NCBI GenBank assembly: GCA_910587545.1
Contig: CAJUMI010000015.1
Span: forward strand, 1-41,597
Direction of reading: 5' to 3'
From: an uncultured Muribaculaceae bacterium
GTDB taxonomy: Bacteria > Bacteroidota > Bacteroidia > Bacteroidales > Muribaculaceae
Length of the DNA: 41,597 nt
Shown: piece by piece, positions 24,868-32,660 of the stretch
Layout: each line of letters opens with the position of its first letter
Position numbering within the stretch: position 1 is the first letter of the stretch
Made by a program: the position numbers and the translations under genes
The notes under the pieces: model-generated
Told to the model about the DNA's origin: nothing
What the model saw: the letters and a program-made list of their open reading frames with translations, nothing else
The model's database searches: none

Positions 24868-25068
24868 CCTACGTTTCAACTATTTATTTATGAGAGCCTC
24901 CGATCCCAGTTTCACAACCCGGAGGGGAGGACGAGGGATGCTGAATTTCAGAGCGCGTCTCTAAATGGTTTCACGCTTTGAATATATAACACTCCTACGG
25001 TTTTAAATACAGATCGCAAGCCGCTAAAAGAGATTAATTTATGCTAAGATTAACCATACGGCCGACCG
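24868..25068 (-). other. Non-coding gap after recQ, possible small RNA
   Basis: No credible gene is seen in these 200 bases. CCTCCG (24897-24902) and CGGAGG (24920-24925) form a 6-bp hairpin with a 17-nt loop, and the strong minus-strand terminator follows. A weak promoter-like TATATTCA on the minus strand lies near 24975. It may be a long recQ 3' untranslated region or an independent small RNA. Confidence 0.3.
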
Positions 25069-26976
25069 CTATTGTCCGACGAATGTCACACGGTCTCCGA
25101 CAAAGGTTATATCGCCCTCTTCTGCCATATGCCGCAACACTTCCACAATCAGTTTCTTTCTGGTAGGGAAAAACGAAAGGACACGGTCGAGATTCATCGC
25201 CGAGCAGTCGGAAAACAGGGCCTTCACCTCTTCTGCAGCGCCGTGCAGTTGTCCGTCGGTGTATGACGCATCCTGACGCCTGCCTCGGCACACGTCACAT
25301 ATACCGCAGTCCGAGGCTCGGTCTGACTGGCCGAAATAGTCGAGCAGGATGCGCGAGCGGCAGTAGCCGTCGGTGAATGCAAAGCGCTTTATGGCGTCGA
25401 GACGCGCCTCGAAACGCGCCCGCTGTTCCTCATAGACCACGCGCGGGATAACAAGATAGCGCGGCAGTTCGCGCGAGGTGGAATAAAAGACGTATGGCGT
25501 CATGCGCCGCGGGATGTAATGTATCACATGCATGCGCGAGAGTGTGACTAAAGCGGTGGTGACAGCCAGTTCGCTTATGCCCATCGTCGACGCTATGCGC
25601 GACTCGCTGATCGCCACATAGTCGGAAAAGAGACCCGGATAGATGCGCAGGATGCCTTGGAACACCGCCTCGGTGGCCGCATCTAGTTCGAGGCCGTAGA
25701 AATCTGACTTGTCGACAAGAATCATGATGCGCGACATGGTCAGTGTCTCGTCGGAGTACTCGATATAGCCGGCTCTTGTCAGTATCGCGAGCGAGCTGCG
25801 GGTCATTGCGGGCTGCAGCCTGAACAGCCGACAGAAACGGTTGAAATCGCATTCATATACATGATTATAACCGCCGCCTACGACCACGTCGAGATAATTG
25901 CCGAGCAACTCATAGACTTTCAGTATGTAGTCCTTCGGGGGATAAGCCTCGGAGAGTCTGCGCGACAGCAATCCTTTATCAGATTTCGCCACAAGCATCA
26001 CGGCAAACGCCGGCTGACCGTCGCGCCCCGCGCGTCCGGCTTCCTGATAATATTCCTCGAGGGACGAAGGCAGATCATAGTGGATCACAACCCTAACGTC
26101 GGGCTTGTCGATGCCCATTCCGAAAGCGTTTGTCGCCACGATCACCCTTATATCGCCGCGTTTCCATCTGTCCTGACGGTCGTTCTTTTCTTCGGGCGAC
26201 AGTCCGGCATGATAGAAGTCCGACGATATCCCGGCCCTGCATATCACATCCGACAGTTCGCGGCAGCGGCGCCTCGACCGCACGTAGACGATCGACGAAC
26301 CGGCGGTGTTGGCGAGCACCTTGAGCATGCGGCCCTCTTTGTGTTCGTCGCGGCGGACGATATAACTTATGTTCTCGCGGGCAAAGCTTCGGGAGAAGAG
26401 TCTGGGACTGACCATCGCGAGTTTGTCGGCGATATCGGCAACCACGTCGGGCGTGGCCGAAGCCGTCAGCGCGAGCACAGGCGCTCCGGGGAGAAGCGCC
26501 CTCAGATCTCTTATAGCGAGATACGACGGACGGAAATCGTAGCCCCACTGCGATATGCAATGAGCCTCATCGACGACTATCGCCGAGACATGCCACTCTT
26601 TCAGTTCATCGACAAATGATTTCTGCCTGAGACGCTCGGGCGACAGATAGGCGAGACGGGCTTTGCCGAGCCGGCAGCGGTCGATGGCCAGCCGTGTCTC
26701 GCGCCGTGTCAGTCCCGAATGGAAATATACGGCTCTGATGCCCCTCTGATAGAGATTGTCGACCTGATCCTTCATCAGCGATATCAGCGGCGACACAACG
26801 ATGGTGAGACCGTCGAAAAGCATCGCCGGAACCTGAAACGTCAGCGACTTGCCGCCGCCGGTAGGCAGCAGACCGATGGTGTCACGGCCTTCGAGCAGCG
26901 AATCGATGATCTCGGCCTGTAGCGGCCTGAACGCTTCATAACCCCAGTATCGCCGCAGTATATCGACGGGTGTCAT
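25069..26976 (-). CDS. recQ: ATP-dependent DNA helicase RecQ
   Basis: A 3'-5' superfamily 2 helicase acting in recombination and fork repair. The 635-aa protein has the Q motif region (FRPLQAEIIDSLLEGRD), Walker A TGGGKS at 39-44, DEAH at 136-139 followed by the aromatic-rich loop CISQWGYDFRPSYL, helicase motif VI HYDLPSSLEEYYQEAGRAGRD, and the RecQ-C-terminal zinc site (YCRSRI and CGICDVC around 553-581). A winged-helix part is present; a separate HRDC domain is not evident. The start is 17 nt downstream of recJ, so the two repair genes form an operon. It ends with TAG. Confidence 0.95.
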   Translation of the reverse strand: MTPVDILRRYWGYEAFRPLQAEIIDSLLEGRDTIGLLPTGGGKSLTFQVPAMLFDGLTIVVSPLISLMKDQVDNLYQRGIRAVYFHSGLTRRETRLAIDRCRLGKARLAYLSPERLRQKSFVDELKEWHVSAIVVDEAHCISQWGYDFRPSYLAIRDLRALLPGAPVLALTASATPDVVADIADKLAMVSPRLFSRSFARENISYIVRRDEHKEGRMLKVLANTAGSSIVYVRSRRRCRELSDVICRAGISSDFYHAGLSPEEKNDRQDRWKRGDIRVIVATNAFGMGIDKPDVRVVIHYDLPSSLEEYYQEAGRAGRDGQPAFAVMLVAKSDKGLLSRRLSEAYPPKDYILKVYELLGNYLDVVVGGGYNHVYECDFNRFCRLFRLQPAMTRSSLAILTRAGYIEYSDETLTMSRIMILVDKSDFYGLELDAATEAVFQGILRIYPGLFSDYVAISESRIASTMGISELAVTTALVTLSRMHVIHYIPRRMTPYVFYSTSRELPRYLVIPRVVYEEQRARFEARLDAIKRFAFTDGYCRSRILLDYFGQSDRASDCGICDVCRGRRQDASYTDGQLHGAAEEVKALFSDCSAMNLDRVLSFFPTRKKLIVEVLRHMAEEGDITFVGDRVTFVGQ

Positions 26977-26993
26977 AGGCTCATAAGCGGCCG

Positions 26994-28721
26994 TCAGTCC
27001 TCGCAGATATGAATCTGCTTGACGAGCAGCTGGAGTGTCGAGGCAGCGTTGCGATGCTTGTTCTCCTCTATGGTGAAACAGATATCGAACCGTCGGCCCG
27101 CATGTATGGCATCAAAATATTTGGCCGCATTGAAAGCGATGGCATTGAACACCTTGCCCGAGGTATCGTCGACAAGTTCGAGCTTGATATGCTCGAATTG
27201 CTTGCCGACAAGTTTGCTCATGCCGAAATCCTTTACTCTGCGCGCGCAGAACGTGGGCTTCTGGTTGCCTGGGCCGAAGGGATTGAACAGACGGAGCGTC
27301 GACACAAATTCGGGGGTTATCTGCCCGAAAGATATCACGGCGTCGATGTCGATCTGCGGAGTGAGCTGCTCGTCGAGAATATTAGCCGCCACATAGTCCT
27401 CGAAGCGACGGGTAAACTCGGCTATGTTTTCTTCTTTCATCGACAGTCCGACGGCATAAGCGTGACCGCCGAAGTTCTCAAGCAGATCGCGGGTCGAGTC
27501 GACAGCCTTATAGACATCAAAGCCCTGGACAGAGCGCGAAGAACCGGTAGCGAGGCCGTTGGCAAAAGTCAGCACCACCGCCGGCTTGTAATAGAGTTCT
27601 GTCATGCGCGAGGCCACGATGCCGATGATGCCTTTATGCCAGTCCTTGTTGTAAATCACTATCGAACGCTTGTCTGACTCCATCTCTCCGCGTGAGTCGA
27701 GAATGGCGTTGGCCTCGTCGGTGATGCGCTTGTCAAGCTCCTTACGGTCTTTGTTATACTGGTCGATGGCGATGCTGCGTTTTGTGGCATCTTTCATATC
27801 GCGGCTGACAAGCAGCTCGACAGCCTCGCGACCGCTCTGCATGCGCCCTGAAGCATTGATGCGCGGGCCTATCTTGAATATAACGTCGCTGATAGTGATC
27901 TCCTTGCCGCCGAGTCCGCACGTACGGATAATGGCGCGCAGACCCATGTTGGGATTGGAGTTTAGCCGCTTCAGTCCGACGTAGGCCATCACTCGGTTTT
28001 CGTCGACCATAGGCACGATATCTGCAGCGATGCTCACCGCCACAAGATCCAGCATACCGTCGAGTTCGGCTGTGCCGATGCCATTGCTGATCGAGAATGC
28101 CTGCATGAATTTATAGCCTACCCCGCAGCCCGAAAGGTGCTGGCAAGGATAGGTCGACCCCTCGAGCTTGGGGTTTAGAATAGCCACAGCCGGCGGCAAC
28201 TCTTCGTCGGGCACATGATGGTCGCAGATAATAAAATCGATGCCTCTCTCCCTGGCATATGCGATCTCATCGTTTGCCTTGATGCCGCAGTCGAGAATGA
28301 TGATGAGTTTCACACCCTGTTCGACAGCCATATCGATGCTTCGGCGCGAAATGCCGTAGCCCTCGTCATAGCGGGTCGGGATGTAGTAGTCGATCTCAGA
28401 ATAGAAATTCTGCAAATAGCGGTAGACCAGCGCGACGGCTGTCGTGCCGTCGACATCATAGTCTCCGTAGACCATGATTTTTTCCTTAGATCCCATCGCA
28501 CGGTTAAGACGGTCGACAGCCTTATCCATGTCGGGCATCAGAAACGGATCGTGAAGGTCGCGCAACGAGGGATGGAAAAACTTCTCTGCGTCGTCGAGAG
28601 TCGTAATTCCCCTTTGCACCAACAGTTCACTTATCGGGGCGCAATTAGCAAAGCGCCTCGCAAGTTCGTCATGCCTCTGTTCGTCTGTGTAATGGGATAG
28701 ATAATTCCATTTACTTGTCAT
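26994..28721 (-). CDS. recJ: Single-stranded-DNA-specific exonuclease RecJ
   Basis: RecJ is a 5'-3' single-strand DNA exonuclease working with RecQ in gap repair and recombination. The 575-aa protein shows DHH-superfamily motifs: YGDYDVDGTTA at 85-95 (metal-binding aspartates), DCGIKANDE at about 144-152, CDHHVPDE at 166-173, and the DHHA1 part with NKDWHKGIIGIVASRM and a glycine-rich GGHAYAVGLSM. An OB-like C-terminal part follows. Length is normal. Confidence 0.96.
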   Translation of the reverse strand: MTSKWNYLSHYTDEQRHDELARRFANCAPISELLVQRGITTLDDAEKFFHPSLRDLHDPFLMPDMDKAVDRLNRAMGSKEKIMVYGDYDVDGTTAVALVYRYLQNFYSEIDYYIPTRYDEGYGISRRSIDMAVEQGVKLIIILDCGIKANDEIAYARERGIDFIICDHHVPDEELPPAVAILNPKLEGSTYPCQHLSGCGVGYKFMQAFSISNGIGTAELDGMLDLVAVSIAADIVPMVDENRVMAYVGLKRLNSNPNMGLRAIIRTCGLGGKEITISDVIFKIGPRINASGRMQSGREAVELLVSRDMKDATKRSIAIDQYNKDRKELDKRITDEANAILDSRGEMESDKRSIVIYNKDWHKGIIGIVASRMTELYYKPAVVLTFANGLATGSSRSVQGFDVYKAVDSTRDLLENFGGHAYAVGLSMKEENIAEFTRRFEDYVAANILDEQLTPQIDIDAVISFGQITPEFVSTLRLFNPFGPGNQKPTFCARRVKDFGMSKLVGKQFEHIKLELVDDTSGKVFNAIAFNAAKYFDAIHAGRRFDICFTIEENKHRNAASTLQLLVKQIHICED

Positions 28722-28845
28722 TTATGTTGTTCTTTTTTATTTATCGAGCTAATAGCGGCACATCAGCCGCTTGTACAAGGAGGGAACAGAGGAGACCGGC
28801 AAACCGCAAGAGAGAGACGGACAATTCTGCCCGACGGATATGCAA

Positions 28846-28880
28846 AAATAGCCAAAATTATCGGATAATTTCGGCTATTT
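28846..28880 (-). terminator. Long hairpin terminator after the MscS gene
   Basis: AAATAGCC-A-AAATTAT (28846-28861) pairs with ATAATTT-C-GGCTATTT (28865-28880), 15 of 16 positions, around the loop CGG. On the minus strand the stem runs into TTTTTGC, fitting a terminator 65 nt after the stop of the channel gene. The remaining gap 28722-28845 before recJ holds no clear gene or full promoter. Confidence 0.7.
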
Positions 28881-28944
28881 AAGGTTATTTAATAGTCAGA
28901 TGAAGGTCACATAATCTTAGAGCCTTAAACAAACTCTAAAGCCT

Positions 28945-30066
28945 CTACACTCCGGCCTTACCGTCGAGATGGACATCCATCTGCGGGAAAGGAAAGCTGA
29001 TACCAGCTTGAGGCAATTCGTTGTACACCCGTTCGTTGATCTCATAGTAGACGTCCCAGTAATCAGAGTTACGGGTCCAGGCTCTCACCTTGAGTTGCAC
29101 CGAACTGTCGGCGAGATTGTCGACAAACACTTTGGGCGAACCGTCGGTTTTCGGCAACATGGCGCGCACTTTTTCAGCCTGCGCCTCCTGCCAGGTCTGG
29201 ATCTTTGCATTGACAGGCGACTTGTGCATCAGTTTCTGAAACCATGTACGTTTCGGCTCGGCCGGCACATCAGGTATGCCGTCACCGTCGAGATCGATCT
29301 CCGCTTCGGCAGCAAGCTGCTCGTTTCTGCGACGTTCACGGTCATCCTCGATAAAACCTTTCACCACCCTGTCGTCCGAATCCAATATGTCGAGCAACGC
29401 TTTACGCGCGGCGTCGACGTTGTCGCCGTAGGATATACCGATTGTCCAGTCGACGCGCCTGTAATCAGCCCTGGAGTAATTGTTGACCGAGCCTGTCGAC
29501 AGTCCGCCGTTAGGTATGATGATCTGTTTGTTGTCGGGAGTCGAAATGACCGTATGGAATATCTGAATCTCACGCACTGTGCCGGCATAGCCGCCGGCTT
29601 CGATATAATCACCTACCCTGTAAGGCTTCAGAAGCAATATCAGCACACCGCCGGCAAAGTTCTGGAGAGTTCCGCTCAGAGCCATACCGACCGCAACGCC
29701 TGCCGAGGCAAATATGGCGATAAACGACGAGGTCTCGATGCCGAGAATACCGATAACTGTCACTACGAGAATAAAGTAGAGCAGCATTCTGACAAGACTG
29801 AGCACAAACGTGCTTAGCGACGCATCCACCTTGCGCCGGAGCAATATGCCCGAAACGACACGATAGATCTTGTTGATGATATACCGGCCTATATAGAACA
29901 CCGCTACCGCGATAGCCACATTTATGGCCAGCGACACAAGTCCGTTGACCATTTTGTCGATCAGTTCGTCGAGAGGCAGCGATTTGAGCATCTGCAGCTC
30001 TTCCTTGGGGTCAGGTATTGAATCCGGCACAACCGGCACCTTGAATGGATCTTGGGCAAAAAACAT
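28945..30066 (-). CDS. MscS-family mechanosensitive channel with an inserted charged segment
   Basis: A small-conductance mechanosensitive channel that opens under osmotic downshock. The 373-aa protein has three helices (about 42-60, 90-112, 115-145). The pore helix line FASAGVAVGMALSGTLQNFAGG is at about 119-140, followed by LKPYRVGDYIEAGGYAGTV and IPNGGLSTGSVNNYSR of the beta domain. In the C-terminal vestibule, after DSDDRVVKG (residue 238) and before PKVFVDNLADSSVQLKVRAW (residue 311), about 70 extra residues are inserted, including a DLDGDGIPD calcium-loop-like motif at 258-266 and a basic helix. The gene starts 24 nt after the clostripain-like lipoprotein gene, so they share a transcript. 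Confidence 0.92.
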   Translation of the reverse strand: MFFAQDPFKVPVVPDSIPDPKEELQMLKSLPLDELIDKMVNGLVSLAINVAIAVAVFYIGRYIINKIYRVVSGILLRRKVDASLSTFVLSLVRMLLYFILVVTVIGILGIETSSFIAIFASAGVAVGMALSGTLQNFAGGVLILLLKPYRVGDYIEAGGYAGTVREIQIFHTVISTPDNKQIIIPNGGLSTGSVNNYSRADYRRVDWTIGISYGDNVDAARKALLDILDSDDRVVKGFIEDDRERRRNEQLAAEAEIDLDGDGIPDVPAEPKRTWFQKLMHKSPVNAKIQTWQEAQAEKVRAMLPKTDGSPKVFVDNLADSSVQLKVRAWTRNSDYWDVYYEINERVYNELPQAGISFPFPQMDVHLDGKAGV

Positions 30067-30090
30067 AGTCTGACGTTGAAATTTTCTGGA

Positions 30091-31299
30091 TTAACGTATC
30101 AGTGCCGAAGCTACATCATCAAACCAATCGAGCCTGCTGTAGTTCAACCATGTCGCATCGGCATCACTATCCATTATAAACGTTGAAAGGCCGGAATGTT
30201 CGCGTATCGCAAGAGTATTCCAGATGCGGTCTGTCGCCAGCTCCAGTTCAACGGTCTCGGCCATAGCCTCTTCATAGGCGGCGCGCAGGCGCTCATCAGC
30301 CGTAAGCGCTCCGATATATCCGCCGAAATCACAATAGTAGCGGTTGAGCGAAGTTGTATATGACTGTGGAGTGTAACCGTCCGGCACACCGGTTGAATTG
30401 TTCTCGTATATCGCTCTTGTGGCCGATGCAAGTTTTTCGAGTCCGGCAGTGTTGATCACCGACACCGTGCACATCCGGTAACGGGGATTGGTCATGGAGC
30501 TGTAGAAGTCGAAGGTGTCCTGCGCCGCTTCGGCGAGTTCGGGTGTAGATGCGAAGAAATGTCTGACATTGCGCTCATACGGCATCCCGTACGACAGCAC
30601 TTCCGTAGGATAGGCAACAATCTTCGGCGCTGCATTGCGAAGCTGATACATCACCTCGACCGATGCCATGTAGCAGCAGTCGAAATAGATAAACCCGAAC
30701 CCCCTGCCGCCAAGCACGTCTGCCATCGTGGTTATGTTCATCTTGTATCTGTCATTATGCTCGCTGCCGTAGGAATAGGTTTCGAATTCAGAACCCGCAT
30801 TGTCTTCTGAGATTCCGTCCTCGATCCAGCCTGTGCCGTGTCCCCAGAGTATCAGGCCGTAGTCACGGGCAGGCGACAGTGACTCCATATCGTCAAGCAC
30901 CTCCGACATCCGTCCGGCGCTCTGCGGCAGGACATCGCTGTCATAGATCTTCAGTGTATCGATCTTGCCTTGACCTGTGACTTCCTTAAGAATCTGACGG
31001 CCGTTTGACGAAGAGTGGAACACGATCAGCCGGCCGTCGGTGATGTCACCGGCCGCCGCCGCGTCGCACATCTCCCGTATATCCTGCATATCATAGTCAT
31101 AGGGTTCCTGATATCCGAGACCGTTGTTTGACGCAAGCATATAGACGAGCACCGTACGCCCGACTTCCTCTGGAACCGGCGTCGAAGGATCGACGGGTTC
31201 ATTTTCATTATTGTCTCCGCATGAAATCAAGGCCATAGAAAAAGGCATCAAAGCCGGCAGCAAACGAAAAAACTTGTATATCTGTTGTAATTTATTCAT
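30091..31299 (-). CDS. Clostripain-like (C11 family) cysteine peptidase lipoprotein
   Basis: A predicted exported cysteine peptidase of clan CD. The 402-aa product has a lipoprotein signal with Cys27 (MALISCGDNNENEPVDP) and an acidic, proline-rich linker. The peptidase domain shows the catalytic His154 in LWGHGTGW and the catalytic Cys in FDCCYMAS (Cys208 or 209), the standard C11 pair. Self-processing seen in other C11 members cannot be judged here. Such lipoproteins are frequent in Bacteroidales, but their substrates are mostly unknown. Confidence 0.9.
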   Translation of the reverse strand: MNKLQQIYKFFRLLPALMPFSMALISCGDNNENEPVDPSTPVPEEVGRTVLVYMLASNNGLGYQEPYDYDMQDIREMCDAAAAGDITDGRLIVFHSSSNGRQILKEVTGQGKIDTLKIYDSDVLPQSAGRMSEVLDDMESLSPARDYGLILWGHGTGWIEDGISEDNAGSEFETYSYGSEHNDRYKMNITTMADVLGGRGFGFIYFDCCYMASVEVMYQLRNAAPKIVAYPTEVLSYGMPYERNVRHFFASTPELAEAAQDTFDFYSSMTNPRYRMCTVSVINTAGLEKLASATRAIYENNSTGVPDGYTPQSYTTSLNRYYCDFGGYIGALTADERLRAAYEEAMAETVELELATDRIWNTLAIREHSGLSTFIMDSDADATWLNYSRLDWFDDVASALIR

Positions 31300-31321
31300 T
31301 CATTGTAAGGTTTAGCAATCA

Positions 31322-31329
31322 CAAAGTTA
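31322..31329 (-). promoter_or_regulatory. Candidate -7 element of the C11 peptidase-mscS operon
   Basis: TAACTTTG on the minus strand (31329-31322) matches TAnnTTTG, 23 nt before the ATG at 31299. No TTTG is found about 20 nt upstream, where the region is shared with the divergent queA promoter. Confidence 0.5.
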
Positions 31330-31383
31330 ATAAAAGAAGACGAGATATCGGGAGCGGATTGGCCAATATTTGGCTTTTTTGAG

Positions 31384-31391
31384 TAATTTTG
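31384..31391 (+). promoter_or_regulatory. Candidate -7 element of queA
   Basis: TAATTTTG matches the consensus; ATTG at 31358-31361 lies 22 nt upstream as a possible -33. The mRNA leader to ATG 31412 would be only about 15 nt. This element supports the later start, because an earlier in-frame ATG at 31370 lies upstream of it. Confidence 0.55.
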
Positions 31392-31411
31392 CCGCAAACA
31401 ACAGCTTTGAA

Positions 31412-32644
31412 ATGAACCCGCGAAATATTGACATAAAAAATTACAGCTATCCTCTCCCCGACGAGAAGATCGCCAAGCATCCGCTCGACCGGCGCGATGC
31501 CTGCCGCCTGCTTGTGAGATCAGCCGACGGCGCGGTCAGCGACCGCCGCTTCGACGAACTGCCCGGCCTGTTGCCTGACAACGCCCTGCTGATCTACAAC
31601 AATACCCGCGTGATCAACGCGCGCCTGCGTTTCCGCAAGCCGACGGGCGGACTGATCGAGATTTTCTGCCTCGAGCCGGCTTCGCCGTCTGACTACGCAC
31701 TCAACTTCGCCTCTACCGGGGGATGCTCGTGGTACTGTCTTGTAGGCAATTCAAAAAAATGGAAGGACGGCGCTCTCGAGGGCGCCGTCTCGCTCGCCGA
31801 CGGCCGGACGGTCTGCCTGACAGCCAAACGCACCGGACGCAACGACACCGAGTCGACCATAGCCTTTTCATGGGACGATCAGGGTGTCTCCTTCTCCGAA
31901 ATCATTTCAGCAGCAGGCGAGATACCGATACCCCCCTACCTCAACCGCGATACAGAAGCGAGCGACAGCGATGACTATCAGACCGTCTACAGCCGAGTCG
32001 AAGGGTCGGTAGCCGCTCCTACAGCCGGGCTTCATTTCACCGACAAGGTACTCACGGAAATCGACCGCCGTGGCATAGGTCGGCGCGAAGTGACGCTTCA
32101 CGTAGGCGCCGGCACTTTCCGTCCCGTCAAAGCCGAGCATATCGGCAACCATGACATGCACAGCGAGTTTATTGTCGTGGGCCTCGGACTTATCGAAGAG
32201 CTCGCCGCCATCGCCGCCGGCCGGTCAAAAAAGATAATCGCCGTCGGCACCACGTCGGTGCGCACACTCGAAAGTCTCTATCACATAGGCTGCCTTATCG
32301 CCGAAGGCACCTGGCAGGGAGAACTGCCCCAATGGTATCCCTACGACGACCGTCATCCCCGGCTGTCGACGGCCAAGGCTCTCGAAACCCTTGCAGAGCA
32401 CCTGCGCGACCGCGGACTTACGTCACTGGTAGCCTCGACACGCATCATCATCGCCCCGGGCTACGACTACCGGATCGTCAGCGGCATGATCACAAACTTC
32501 CATCAGCCGCAGTCTACACTGCTGCTGCTCGTGTCGGCCTTTATCGGACCGGAGTGGCGTCAGGTGTACGACCACGCCCTGGCTTCAGACTACCGCTTCC
32601 TCAGCTACGGCGATGCCTGTCTTTTTCTAAAACCCCAACAATAG
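31412..32644 (+). CDS. queA: tRNA preQ1(34) S-adenosylmethionine ribosyltransferase-isomerase
   Basis: QueA transfers and isomerises the ribose of S-adenosylmethionine onto preQ1-modified tRNA to make epoxyqueuosine at wobble position 34. The 410-aa product from ATG 31412 shows conserved family lines: YSYPLPDEKIAKHPL near the start, LLIYNNTRVINARLRF, APTAGLHFTD, TLHVGAGTFRPVK, and the C-terminal MITNFHQPQSTLLLLVSAFIG. Its end is TAG. fbp begins 16 nt later. Confidence 0.96.
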   Translation: MNPRNIDIKNYSYPLPDEKIAKHPLDRRDACRLLVRSADGAVSDRRFDELPGLLPDNALLIYNNTRVINARLRFRKPTGGLIEIFCLEPASPSDYALNFASTGGCSWYCLVGNSKKWKDGALEGAVSLADGRTVCLTAKRTGRNDTESTIAFSWDDQGVSFSEIISAAGEIPIPPYLNRDTEASDSDDYQTVYSRVEGSVAAPTAGLHFTDKVLTEIDRRGIGRREVTLHVGAGTFRPVKAEHIGNHDMHSEFIVVGLGLIEELAAIAAGRSKKIIAVGTTSVRTLESLYHIGCLIAEGTWQGELPQWYPYDDRHPRLSTAKALETLAEHLRDRGLTSLVASTRIIIAPGYDYRIVSGMITNFHQPQSTLLLLVSAFIGPEWRQVYDHALASDYRFLSYGDACLFLKPQQ

Positions 32645-32660
32645 ATTCAAAGCTCATATT

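Noticed and set aside
25861..26619. Plus-strand frame of about 250 codons opposite recQ
   Set aside because: The recQ motifs (TGGGKS, DEAH, motif VI) lie on the minus strand across this region, and the plus frame shows no domain.
28969..29817. Long plus-strand frame opposite the mscS gene
   Set aside because: It is a shadow of the channel gene; the channel frame has clear conserved motifs and the opposite one has none.
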